Assembly: GCA_014218235.1 (NCBI GenBank)
Contig: CM024755.1
Location: forward strand, 100,792,948-100,856,947
Direction of reading: 5' to 3'
From: Colocasia esculenta
Lineage: Eukaryota; Streptophyta; Magnoliopsida; Alismatales; Araceae
Length of the DNA stretch: 64,000 nt
The position numbers and the translations under genes are program-made. The notes below the pieces were generated by a model, which saw only the letters and a program-made list of their open reading frames with translations, ran no database searches and was not told the DNA's origin. Positions 46,397 to 56,195 of this stretch are shown here, piece by piece. The stretch's first letter is position 1, and each line of letters begins with the position of its first letter.

Positions 46397-47391
46397 CCAT
46401 GCCATGGCAGCATTGGGGTTATGAAAATTGACTGGCGAGGGCTCCTCGTTACCTCCCGTGTCATTAAAGAATGCCCAGAGTAAGGAGTGCATTTAAGGTG
46501 GCGCCCTACGACTGGTTGCATGAGGTTAACAGTGTCACTACCAAAGCCATGTCTGAAAAGGCGACTAGGTCTGGCAGGGAGAAGGGAAGAAAATTTGGAG
46601 ATAAGCTTGGTATGGGTATTGAAGAGTTTGGATTAGACTTCCTTCCTTGGTACAACCATCAGAAGATTCAGTCTCATTTAAACATTGGGGCTTTTTAGAA
46701 TTGATTTATGACCATTCATTTGTAGGGACATGCGTACGACCGAGTCCATTTGAATCTCCGTGGGGACTTTGCCACTCTTTGCCATGCCCTATTATGATTG
46801 ATTGGTTTTGATTTTGATTTTGCATGCATACGTCCAGGTCCATTTGGATCTTTGCGGGAACTTTGCCGCTCTTGACATGTATTTTGACTTTGATTTTTAT
46901 TAGTTATTTGATTTGCCCATTTTTGAGACATCCTCTCATGACGGAGTGCTTCAGGTTGGTTGCCTTGCCTAGACCACCTCTACTACCCATATTTCGGCCG
47001 AATGAGGGGAGAAATAGACGTTTGTGCCTTTCAGGCATGGCTACGATAGTGACGGTGTCTTCCGAAGCAGTCGGCTTAGGGCGCCGTGAAGTGTGTGTAA
47101 GTGCCCATGCTAGGGGCAAACCTTAATGACCTGGGAGGAATTTTAGACTCCTCGCGCGGAGTTCTCATAACAGGAGTGCTGCGATAGCATGCAATATTGG
47201 ATATTCATCATTTTTTTTAAAGATTTTTTTGGGTTTTTGACACTACTAATTATAGTAAGAGTTCGGAGGATAGAAGAAGGACAAATGCCCCGCGTTGGGG
47301 CGAGACTTAGAGGTTTTGAAGAATGTACAATTTTATTTGAAAATTAGAAAGATACATGGGGACTAAAGCCTCGAAAACAGTGGGAGAAAGG

Positions 47392-47997
47392 TCAGATGAC
47401 TTGGTTGAAAATGGCAAGGAGAGAATTGCGGAGAGAATTTGGAGACTCTGGCGGGACCGGAGGGGTTAGAAGGAGAAGGAGGGCGCGGTGCCCAACAAGA
47501 AGGAAAGAATCCGGCTGGGCCGTAGAAGAGAAAGGAAAATGCGGGCCGCGAGGGGCCAAATAGGGAGGTGCGCCACGTGGGGCGCAAGATGGAGAGGTAC
47601 CGCGTGGGGCATAGGAAGGAGATGTGCCTCGTGAGGCACATGAAGGAGTTGTGCCACGTGGGGCACAGAATGGATGTGTGCCTTGTGGGGCACGGGAAGG
47701 AGATGTGCCACGTGGATCATGGGATGGAGTTGTGCCATGTGGGGCACGGAATGGAGGGTAAGGATTACAAAAATGGGCGCAATGCCCGATACAAAAGGAT
47801 GAATCGTAAAAAAGATGAAAACAAAAGGCCTCCCATGGGGAGGGAATGTGGAGAATCCACGGGAAGGTGCTAAGAAGCACAAAAGATGATTGAAATGAAA
47901 ATGGAGAAGGTGGCGGAGGCCCCTTGGTCTTTTTCCTTGCCCGGCATTTAGGCTCCTGCTTGGGAATCAGCGTTTTGACCCTCAGGTACTTCCTCAT
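47392..47997 (-). CDS. hypothetical low-complexity frame with 9-residue repeats (element B)
   Basis: Begins MRKYLRVKTLIPKQEPK at 47997, overlapping the stop of the preceding frame by four bases (ATGA). The middle is a 9-residue repeat of the form xPSxAPRGT, encoded by 27-bp DNA repeats. No domain is recognised. It may be the frameshifted continuation of the preceding Pro-rich frame or non-coding repeat DNA that happens to be open. Confidence 0.35.
   Translation of the reverse strand: MRKYLRVKTLIPKQEPKCRARKKTKGPPPPSPFSFQSSFVLLSTFPWILHIPSPWEAFCFHLFYDSSFCIGHCAHFCNPYPPFRAPHGTTPSHDPRGTSPSRAPQGTHPFCAPRGTTPSCASRGTSPSYAPRGTSPSCAPRGAPPYLAPRGPHFPFSSTAQPDSFLLVGHRALLLLLTPPVPPESPNSLRNSLLAIFNQVI
47562..47756. 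repeat. 27-bp tandem repeat with CACGTG palindrome
   Basis: Seven units plus six bases: unit starts are 47562, 47589, 47616, 47643, 47670, 47697 and 47724. The most regular read GTGCCACGTGGGGCAC, a near-palindrome centred on the plant G-box core CACGTG. The unit length of nine codons keeps the minus-strand frame open. Confidence 0.9.
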
Positions 47998-49070
47998 AAA
48001 TTTTGTCCAGTGGGCAGATGGCCTTGCTCTTCTCGCAGGGATTGAACGGCTCTCAATGATTGGGGTATTGTTGACTTCCGTCGGAGTTTTAGCAACAGTG
48101 GCAACTCCCTTGGAATGTAATTTGATGGAAGGGTAGGGAGCTCCACTGGCAGAGTTGGAAGCAACAATAAGGGGTCCGTGCCCAAAGATTGTAAAGCATG
48201 TGATATGGAAGGGGGTACGTCCTCTTGAGTGATTGATTGTGCTAAGGATTTGGCTCTGAAATGCGTTAGCACAATCTGAATGGTTGACCCCTTCACTAGA
48301 GTGGGAAGGTCCACAACAATTGTGTGAGGGGTCATGAGAGCTTGGAGGGTTTGATTCCCTATGAGTATGGTGAATTGGGTGTGGTTGGCAACCGGCATGA
48401 TTGGCATAGATTTAGAAGGCCTCTTGTCGGCCACGATTGGAAGGGAGGACTCCCGCTCAGTAAATGTGCCCGGTATTGAAATGACGACTGGCATGCGAGG
48501 AATATAATCTTGGGTTTTAAATAGCATGTCTGGTCCCAGGTCTTCCTTCTGCTGACGCTCATTGCTCTTCAAGGGTTTGCATCCGCTCCGTTGGATGGGG
48601 GTGGATGTGGATGGAATGGAAGGCTGTATGGCCGGTGGAGGCGTAACGGGTATGACAGGGAGGTTTTGCTCAGGTTCGGTCGCCAGTGGTGTTGGCGCAA
48701 TGGGAGGTGTGATGATCGGTGTAATGGTGGGTAGAGGCTTAATAATGGAGGGTTTGATGATAACGGATGGCAATGTAGGAGGGGTAGGTAAATGGCGTAT
48801 GAACATGACCTCGAAAGGCTCATCGTCGTAACACCAAGTGGTTTCGCAGATGGGTTGGGCATTGGCGACTTCGGCCCGAGCAACAGGCTGTGGAGTAGGT
48901 GGAGGCTGTTGTGGTTGTTGTGGTGGAGGCATGGGAGCTGACATGGGTGCCGGAGCAGGTGCAACGTAGGGCACAGGAGCTTCTTCTTGGATAATAGGGG
49001 CGTCGTATGGCCCAGTTAGAGGTTGTTGAGTTCGAGGTGGATGAATCAGTGGACACTTGGGTGGAGGCAT
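47994..49070 (-). CDS. Pro-rich protein of unknown function downstream of gag (element B)
   Basis: A 358-codon uninterrupted frame, the longest in the window. It starts MPPPKCPLIHPPRTQQ and has a Pro/Gln/Ala-rich first third (PPPQQPQQPPPTPQP), then Pro/Thr/Ile-rich repeats (IITPPIAPTPLATEPEQ), and a less biased C-terminal half with FTILIGNQTLQALMTPHTIV and QIVLTHFRAKSLAQSITQED. No DTGA protease box, zinc knuckle or RT motif. It lies 160 bases after the gag stop in a different frame. Its position suggests the part of a Gag-Pro polyprotein that other Tat-like elements carry, but homology was not recognised. Its long intact frame in an otherwise frameshifted element is notable. Confidence 0.5.
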   Translation of the reverse strand: MPPPKCPLIHPPRTQQPLTGPYDAPIIQEEAPVPYVAPAPAPMSAPMPPPQQPQQPPPTPQPVARAEVANAQPICETTWCYDDEPFEVMFIRHLPTPPTLPSVIIKPSIIKPLPTITPIITPPIAPTPLATEPEQNLPVIPVTPPPAIQPSIPSTSTPIQRSGCKPLKSNERQQKEDLGPDMLFKTQDYIPRMPVVISIPGTFTERESSLPIVADKRPSKSMPIMPVANHTQFTILIGNQTLQALMTPHTIVVDLPTLVKGSTIQIVLTHFRAKSLAQSITQEDVPPSISHALQSLGTDPLLLLPTLPVELPTLPSNYIPRELPLLLKLRRKSTIPQSLRAVQSLREEQGHLPTGQNL

Positions 49071-49228
49071 ATTGTGGTAAATGGGAGTTTGTGGGGTGTA
49101 TATGATGTGGATGTTGTATGGTGGTGAGGTGGATGGTGGATGGCGTCCACTGATCCGTTCTTTCTTGGATTAATTTGATGAAAAAGTTCTACAATCGGGG
49201 AGTCCATTAAATTGGCTTGGATGTAGCG

Positions 49229-50307
49229 CCCCTACTCGTAGAGCTCTTCCATCGTCTCAATTTGGTTCATGGCTAAGATGTGCCTGAACCTTAGAGTAGA
49301 GTTAGAAATGATTATTTTGACTTGCTCTGACTCTGAGAGCTCATGCTGCATTCTTGTGGCCATTGACCTCCAACGGTCAGCAAATTGTACAAATGCCTCA
49401 TCGGCCCCCATCTTCTCGGATACTAGATCTGTGATAGATAGATAGGGGCTGACGCGGTCTTTGTACCTTTGAAGGAACTTTTTGTGCAGGGGGCGAAAGT
49501 CTCCTGCCTCACTTGGCTCTAGAGAGTAGAACCATTCGAGTGCAGGGCCGTCAAGAGATTTTCTAAATAAATATGCCAAGGTAATGGGATCTCGTTGCCA
49601 ACGAAAGGACTCATAGAGAAATTCCTTGACATGAAGGTAGGGATTACCTGTGCCATTGTACAATCGGTACGTTGGCATCTCCAAAAAATATATATAAATT
49701 TGAGGGAGAGCCGGCATGGCGGCGACGGGGTCACCCATGGGATTGGACAGCTTATTTATTTGAACCTCCAGATTGTTCAATTTGTGGAGAAGAGCATTCC
49801 GGAGTGGAGTGGGTTGCTGTTGGGCAAATGAGGGAGTACATGGGGGTGGCCTTGAATTAGTGGGCCTTCCCAAGGGGTGGTCTGTACGGACTGGAGCACG
49901 GGAGTGCAAATGGCCAGGGGGCCAAGGTGATGAAGAATATACAGGGAAACTTGGCGAAGTCGCCAGAATGTACAAGGGTAGGTGCCTGGGGGAAGGAGAA
50001 GGAGGGGGAGTCGCACCCTCAACCAAAGATTGTATCAGATTGAGCTGTTGAGGGGTGAGTTGATCGATTGCATTCAGGACAGTTTGGACTTTGGGATCCT
50101 GGCAGGGGAAAGGCTCTTGTCGGGTCTTGATTGAAGGTAAATGTGAGGGGACATCAATTGGTTAGTGCACAGTGTGCGCACACAACCATAGGAAGTGGAA
50201 GGCTGTCCCTCATGGCGGTGAGATGAACGGACATGGTATTGAAAGGATGGTGATTCAACACTATCCTCATAGTCCATGTTGAAATTATCATGATAATATT
50301 GGTCCAT
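49229..50307 (-). pseudogene. gag of element B (Tat-like), one frameshift
   Basis: Starts MDQYYHDNFNMDYED at 50307; the acidic N-terminus matches element A (MADYEDAGQDE). A frame change near 50165 leads to an open frame of at least 264 codons (50026-49232). This has a Pro-rich linker, PTYRLYNGTGNPYLHVKEF, the core LAYLFRKSLDGPALEWFYSL, KKFLQRYKDR, SITDLVSEKMGADEAFVQ and final METMEELYE-type residues, then TAG at 49229-49231. No zinc knuckle. It encodes the capsid protein for particle formation. Confidence 0.8.
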
Positions 50308-50538
50308 TTTTAAAAGGCAAGCAATCAAACGAGTTGAACAAAGATTAGATCAAGAAATAAGGTTCAAACAAGTTATGATGCTTAGCGCTTGTTTTTAGGA
50401 GTTTCACAATTATTTAATGGATTGAAAATATTGTGTCACTCCAGATGAGATCCTAGTTAGGTAGAGTATGTAACTTCGGGTACAACAAGAATCACCTCTC
50501 ACCACGCAATGGGATAACTAACTTGGGTCAACGGAGGG

Positions 50539-50670
50539 GTACAACCAGCTCGGTCTGCCATGAGGGAATCCATAGGGTACAGAGACTTATGGCGTTCCGG
50601 GAGAAGGTTTGCTAGTCCAAAGGGACGGAATGCCCAATGGAGAGCTTGCCTTCACCGAAAGGGTGTGTGG
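50539..50670 (+). repeat. shared ~135-base module (leader of element B)
   Basis: GGTACAACCAGCTCGGTC, GAGGGAATCCATAGGG, CAGAGACTTATGG, GCTAGTCCAAAGGGACGG, AATGCCC and GAAAGGGTGTGTGG in the same order as 22010-22143. A further shared ATGCAATATG follows near 50706 and 22193. Confidence 0.75.
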
Positions 50671-50777
50671 AGCCTAGGATATGAGGGAAGGAGGTCCCCC
50701 AACCGATGCAATATGCCCGGTATGCAAAAATTATAGTAAAAATGACAGCAAAGGGGCGCGTTTCTGTCAGTCAGTCA

Positions 50778-51289
50778 AATCGCGCCCGGTACAGCGACCA
50801 CGATTTGACTGAATCGCATCTAGTCACCTGGCCGTGGATCTGAAAGCCCCAGAAGGTTGTCAGCGCCGCGGTCGGTCCTTGTGGACGGACTATGTAGACA
50901 GAAACGCGTTGGATTTAGCCACCGCGACAAGAAACTGAAACGCATCCGTTCAGGTGGATGCGTTATAAACACGTCCTCTATATGGGACGTGATTCCAAAA
51001 TAGGCACCCGAGAACAAAAAAGAAAGCAGTAAACAAGCAGTAAGCAAGAAAGATGTACATGGAATAAAAATTAAGATATATACAGACGCGTCGGACTTAG
51101 CCGCCGCGACATAAAAACACGTCGATGCAGGCCGCCGCGACAAGAAAACAGCGATGCGTTGGCCTTAGCCGCCGCGACACGAAGACAGTAACGCGTCGAC
51201 TTTGGCCGCCTTGATACAAAAGTAGAGACGCGTCCAGTTAACCGGCCGCGTTCTCACTCCGAATCGCGTCCTCTGTATTGGACGCAATT
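50778..51289. repeat. 28-bp motif cluster (leader of element B)
   Basis: At least nine units with 10-base spacers, among them AATCGCGCC/ACCACGATT (50778), AAACGCATC/GATGCGTTA (near 50938), AAACACGTC/GACGTGATT (near 50967), GACGCGTC/GCCGCGACA (near 51084) and AATCGCGTC/GACGCAATT (51262-51289). Several spacers end TTAGCC, a local sub-family. Confidence 0.8.
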
Positions 51290-51465
51290 CCAAAGGCAAC
51301 CCAGGAACTAAAAAATATGGCAGTAAACAGGAGATATGAATGCAATAATACAAAAAAAAACTAAACTAGACACAACATGCGGCATGGTATATAGTAAATA
51401 TAAAAGAAGAGTGCCACGTGAGGCACGAAGGGAGGGGGTAATCAAAAGGAAAGCGCAAAAAGAGG

Positions 51466-51482
51466 TCCCACCGTGATCGCCA
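51466..51482 (-). other. primer-binding site of element B
   Basis: TGGCGATCACGGTGGGA on the minus strand, three bases after the 5' LTR end. Same spacing and near-same sequence as in element A; Tat/Ogre-like (Arg-tRNA type). Confidence 0.65.
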
Positions 51483-52404
51483 ATCTGTGGATAACGTTTT
51501 CCGCTTTTCCGAGGTTCCTGTGGAACTCCGAAGAAGGGAGAAAGAGGCCTACAAAGAGGGAGATGGAGTGGAAATGGAAGAAAATGATAAATGGGGGGGG
51601 GGGGGGGGGAAGAAAACGTTGGTGTGTGTGGGAGATGGAGTGGAAATGGAAGAAAATGACAAGAAAAGAAAAGATTGTGATCGCTAGGTACGCGAGGGCA
51701 CCGAATGGAGAATGCATGCACGAGGGGTGCGGATGGAAGGATGATCGCAAATAATACCTATTGGAGCGTGGGGAGGTTGCGCTGGGGATGTTCCTCTTCC
51801 TCTACGAGCACGGCCGGCCGTAGTAGAGGGCATTTTCCGTTGATGATTACCCTGAAAAAAGAAAAAGACAAAGAAAGGGAAAGGGGATTAGCCAAATAAT
51901 GTGTAGTACCAGATTCTAAATAAATGAAATGGAAAGAATGAATGGCATAGGGAATGACTTACCGTGTGGTGGCTTTTAAACCCCTAAAAGGTAGGTGGGT
52001 GTGTGTATGCATGCATGTGTGTGTGTATGTAAAAAATAGGAGAATGAAATGTAAAGAGCCACCTGGGGCCCGGAGGGAGGTATAAATGAAAAAGTAGAAA
52101 AGGGGGGGGATGCTTCCCCAAATGGTGGATGGTGCGGTGGCGCTGTCGGTTGGATGGACAGAGAGGAGGAAGATGCTCCCGCCTTGCTTCGATGCACGTG
52201 GAGGACGATGTGGAAGGTGCACTCCTCCGCCTTGTACCGATTGGATGGACAGGATAGCTCGGATGGCGTGGCGGGCCTCCTTGGTCTGGAGCCGAGACGA
52301 GAATCTGGCAGGGCTTCGCCGCAGTGAGTGGGAGTCGTGGGAAGAATCCGGTAGGGCTCCGCCGGGGTGGGGGGGGGATTGGTTAAATGGCTACCCTCGG
52401 GGGT

Positions 52405-52413
52405 CTATTTATA
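52405..52413 (-). promoter_or_regulatory. TATA box of element B LTR-B
   Basis: TATAAATAG on the minus strand, conserved with LTR-A. In the 5' LTR this would be the active promoter of the element. Confidence 0.75.
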
Positions 52414-52428
52414 GGCATGAAAGCTTTG

Positions 52429-52979
52429 AATCGCGTAGGGTACAGCCGCCGCGACTATAAGAGTGAAACGCATTTGGTCCGGACGCCGCAATTCAAAAGT
52501 CAATTTGATGGGATAGGCGCATGATGGTCGTAGCCCATAGCTATGCTTGGAAATCACGTCGGGTCAGGCCGCCGTGACTTGAAATCGCGGCGGCTTGGTC
52601 CGATGCGTTTCGCAATTAGGCAATGATCCGAAGCATGGGCTCATAAATGCGCCGGGCCTAGCCGCGGACTTAGGCTTTTTGACTTTTAATCGCGTCGGCC
52701 TTGATGGACGCTATTCTTGATTTCTCATGATTTCAAAACGTGGGCATCCTTAAATGCGACAACGTTTCGGGTTATAGCCTTTTTGACTTTTAATCGCGTC
52801 GGATATTCTGGATGCGATTCCATTTGAGCATGTGCCGAAAAGGTGGATAAATGCGTCTAGCATACCCGACGTGTTAAGGTTGCACCCGTCATAGCCGTCG
52901 CATTAAGGCCAATAGATCATGAATCACGTCCGATAGAATGGACGCATTTATAGACGCATCCACCAGACCCGATGCGGCT
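52429..52979. repeat. 28-bp motif cluster (LTR-B of element B)
   Basis: Same units as LTR-A with different CpG losses, for example AATCGCGTC/GATGCGATT at about 52792-52819 where LTR-A keeps GACGCGATT. The GCCGCGACT arm near 52448 is intact here but decayed in LTR-A. Confidence 0.8.
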
Positions 52980-53158
52980 TGGAATTGGTGCCCACTTTAT
53001 TAAATAGACCCCATGGATAGGGGGAAGCACCGGGGAAGAACGAGTGAGATATGGAAATATTTGGGAAACTACTCTTGCAAGGTAATACGAGGGCCATTTG
53101 TGGCATTATGGCGCAATATGAAATTTGCCCGCGGTGGAGTCGAATTCGCGTGTCTACA

Positions 53159-53163
53159 CTAAG
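53159..53163. other. target-site duplication of element B (right)
   Basis: CTAAG, identical to 43065-43069. Confidence 0.9.
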
Positions 53164-53853
53164 CTCATCATGTTCACCTGAAAAGTAAAATTTAATGAAC
53201 TAACGAGCCCAGTAGGATTCACCCATTCTAATAAAAAAGAAGTAAGATAACTAAAGAGATGAGCAAGAAGCTTACTGGTAGCAATGTTGAATATCACAGA
53301 TGACTATATGATCGTGTCAATTAGATAACAACTATAGAACAAGAGTACTGAATCAAACTTGCATAAGTAAGAATTCTGGCTCAAGTACATGTTCAACTCA
53401 TTGATAAAATATGATGATGACCAATCAAGCATGTATGATGCAATGCCAAACATCTAAGAAATCCTTTATTGTTCCACACGGCCATTAAACGAATTTGGGT
53501 GCTCCTCCCGAGACTAGATCAGCCCCATTGCACAGGCATATATCTCAAACGAATTTGGGTGCTCCTCCCGGGACTAGTCGAATTCGCGTGTCAATAATTC
53601 TGGATATTTACATTTCTAATATCATCACATTTTTTCTGGAAATTATGATATTTTCGGATTTCAATTTCGTTATAGAATTCTGGTGACGCTCTGTCAGAGT
53701 GCGCACCTCTGAAAACAACACTGTAATAATTTTATTAATTTAAATATAATTCCTAAAATAAGGATACTTATATCCCATGTAGATGATTGTGTTTTTTTAA
53801 CCAAAATCATCACATTTATCTAAAATTTTAATAAATAATTTTGGGGTGTTACA
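53164..53853 (-). repeat. second Tekay-like gypsy LTR, right piece
   Basis: Resumes the LTR cut at 43069. CACCTGAAAAG and AGCCCAGTAGGATTCACC correspond to ACCTGAAAAGG and AGCTCAGTAGGATTTACA of LTR1-3. GGGTGCTCCTCCC..CCCCATTGCACAGGCAT matches the region near 21710-21750. It ends GGGGTGTTACA. The 31-base phrase ACGAATTTGGGTGCTCCTCC.. occurs twice (53489, 53549). Confidence 0.7.
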
Positions 53854-54411
53854 ACTCTACCCCACTGAAGAAAATTTGGTCCTCCAAATTTAACAGATAA
53901 GAATTCAATAGTAAGTGATACTAACCTGTAAACAATTTTGGATACTTGGTTTTGATAGCATCTTCCAATTCCCATTTTGCTTCTTCTTGTCCTCGCTTAT
54001 TCTATTGGATCTTTAATAGCAGAACTTTCTTATTCTGAAGTTGCTTGATCTTTCGGTCAAGGATTTGCACAGGTCTATCTTCATATGCCAGGTTTTCTTG
54101 TACTTCCAGATTTTGGTATTCAATAACATGTTCTGGATCATAAACATATTTTCACAACATTGACACATGGAAGATGTCATGAACATTGGATAATTGGGGT
54201 GGTAATGCTAGTTGATACGTCATTTCCACAACTCTCCTTAATACCTCAAATAGTCCCATGTATCTTTGACTAAGCTTTCCTTTAATCCCAAATCTCTTGA
54301 TTCCTCTTTGAGGTGACACTTAGATAAAAATATGATCACCTTGTTGAAATTCCAGCTCTCTTCTTCGTCGATCAAGATAACTCTTATGTCGGTCTTGAGT
54401 GATGATCAGTC
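53854..54411 (-). pseudogene. integrase C-terminus/chromodomain remnant of second Tekay-like gypsy
   Basis: A polypurine tract (minus strand CAGTGGGGTAGAGT, 53854-53867) follows the LTR. Then, reading leftward from 54330 to 53921, come GIKGKLSQRYMGLFEVL, LALPPQLSNVHDIFHVSML, HVIEYQNLEV, a chromodomain-like AKWELEDAIKTKYPKLF and a TAG stop at 53921-53923. In-frame stops replace an Arg after SML and another residue near 54000. Truncated at 54411 by the Sirevirus insertion. Similar to copies E1/E2 but a separate, older family. Confidence 0.8.
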
Positions 54412-54890
54412 TGTCCCCATGCAATTTTAATTAATTATATATATATACATATTTTGATGATTAACAAAACCAAACAAGAATTTATCAATTATATCTGATG
54501 AATATTTCATAAGTCTTAAGTACAGGAAAAATACCGAGGTCAAACAAGCCAATAAAGGTATGCATTACTACTCTGAAGCTTCAATCTTTTCAACATGATA
54601 TTTCTCTAAATTCATATCGATTTCTGTTGAAGTGCATAACGATTTTCTTATAAGACTGAAAAGTCATGTTGTTTCAAACAAATCGATGTCGTAACGATTC
54701 TATAAGTGATCGCAACGATTATCTTATAAAACTGAAAAGTCATGTTGATTCAAATAAATCGATGTCGTAACGATTCTATAAGTGATCGCAATGATTTTCT
54801 TATAAGACTGAAAAGTCATGTTGTTTCAAACAAATCGATGTCGCAACGCCTCTATAAGAACCGCAACGATTTCTTTAGAAAGCGCAACGA

Positions 54891-55250
54891 CTTGCTTGTT
54901 GTAACGACTTCATAAGTTATCATAACGATTTCTTTAGAACTCGCAACGACTTGCTTGTTGTAACGACTTCATAAGTTATCATAACGATTTCTTTAGAACT
55001 CGCAACGACTTGCTTGTTGTAACGACTTATAAGTTATCATAACGATTTCTTTAGAACTCGCAACGACTTGCTTGTTGTAACGACTTCATAAGTTATCATA
55101 ACGATTTCTTTAGAACCCGCAACGACTTGCTATTATAACGATTTCATAAGTTATCATAACGATTTCTTTAGAACTCGCAACGACTTGCTTATTATAACGA
55201 TTTCATAAGTTAGCGTAACGATTTCTTTAGAGTTCATAACGACTTGATAA
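54891..55250. repeat. 59-bp tandem array in Sirevirus LTR
   Basis: CTTGCTTGTTGTAACGACTT starts units at 54891, 54950, 55009, 55067, 55126 and 55184, with a decayed seventh from 55243. Each carries AACGACTT and AACGATTT phrases. Looser AACGATT repeats extend left to about 54640. Confidence 0.9.
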
Positions 55251-56067
55251 GTATTCATAACGATTTGCTCTCTATAATGACTTATTAATGTTCATAACGA
55301 TTTCATAAGTCATTCAGTCATCGATTTCATATATTGATATCCTATTCATCTTAAAGCATTGACTAGTCAAAGCCCACGTAGACATCTCTCTGACGCTTTT
55401 GCATTTATGAGATCTGAACATATCTCTGCATGCATGCAGACCATATCTTTCTTTATCGTGCCTACTCTGATAACGTTCTTTAGACTAAAGCTATTTGGCA
55501 TTACTATTTTCTTGACTATTGCTACTGACGTTGACTGACATCAGAGACAGCTTATCTGTCTGCTATTTAAGATTGACATTTGTGCAGACCTCTGAACTAG
55601 CTTCATGGTACAACGTTAAGCAAATAGAAGCCATCAGATATCTTTGAAGATCTCATCTCTTTGCGTGCTTAAGTAATCAAAAGACTGTGACTGGAAGCTT
55701 CCAAGACTCTAGACGTCATTCAGTCTAACGACTACTCAAAAGAGAGACAACGGACACTTTTAACGTCTAGATTTCAAATTGAAGATATATATGCAAGTCA
55801 GAAGAATAGAAGAATAACAACGTTCAAGGGATTGGATATTCAAGCATTCAAATTCTTCTGAAGAAAGTCGAGAGCCAAGATCCTTCACTCCTCTTAGCTT
55901 TTGCTCTTTTGCTCTCCACTAGTTTGTGAAAATCTTGAGAGAGCCTGTATAGTTCTGAGAGTGTGAATTGTTTATAATCTCTTTGCTCTCAGTTCTAGTT
56001 GCTTCAGATCCTCGCTTATCAAAAGCTGGATCTAGGGGCTTGAAAGTCATACATTCTTCTCTGTGTG

Positions 56068-56195
56068 GTTCCCTTCGGGTGTGAAGGAAGACCTGGTGGT
56101 ATCCAGGGTGTTGTTCCCTTCGGGTGTGAAGGAAGACCTGGTGGTATCCAGGGTGTTGTTCCCTTCGAGTGTGAAGGAAGACCAGCTGAGCTGGG
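56068..56195. repeat. 45-bp direct repeats near LTR 3' end
   Basis: GTTCCCTTCGGGTGTGAAGG starts at 56068, 56113 and 56158 (third copy partial, CGAGTGTG). The copies lie in the transcribed R/U5 region of the LTR. Confidence 0.9.

Larger units (their letters stand above)
44812..47391. other. non-coding 3' interior of element B
   Basis: Between the open frames and the 3' LTR. It holds the 97-bp duplication, AATG/AGTG-rich short repeats (44860-44940), AT-rich tandem units (46136-46396) and a pair of ~60-base similar blocks (46727-46790, 46821-46880: TCCATTTG, CTTTGCC, CTCTT). A 75-codon + strand frame at 46471-46698 has no recognised family. Confidence 0.6.
50308..51465 (-). other. untranslated leader of element B
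   Basis: About 1.16 kb between primer-binding site and gag start. In element orientation it holds first the 28-bp motif cluster, then the shared module, then gag. Element A has the same order. Confidence 0.7.
51486..53158 (-). repeat. 5' LTR of element B (LTR-B)
   Basis: 1673 bp. In element orientation it starts TGTAGACACG and ends CGTTATCCACA. It has a duplicated phrase GGGAGATGGAGTGG near 51560 and 51630 and a G run (51595-51610). It aligns with LTR-A end to end. Confidence 0.9.

Noticed and set aside
46471..46698. 75-codon + strand frame in the interior of element B
   Set aside because: Antisense to gag, no recognised motif, no close relative in the window; not called a gene.
47562..47756. 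CRISPR-like array (regular short repeats)
   Set aside because: Units are contiguous 27-bp tandem repeats without unique spacers, in a plant retrotransposon.
48562..48964. Open frames antisense or shifted to the Pro-rich frame of element B
   Set aside because: Shadow frames of 47994-49070, whose base bias keeps other frames open.
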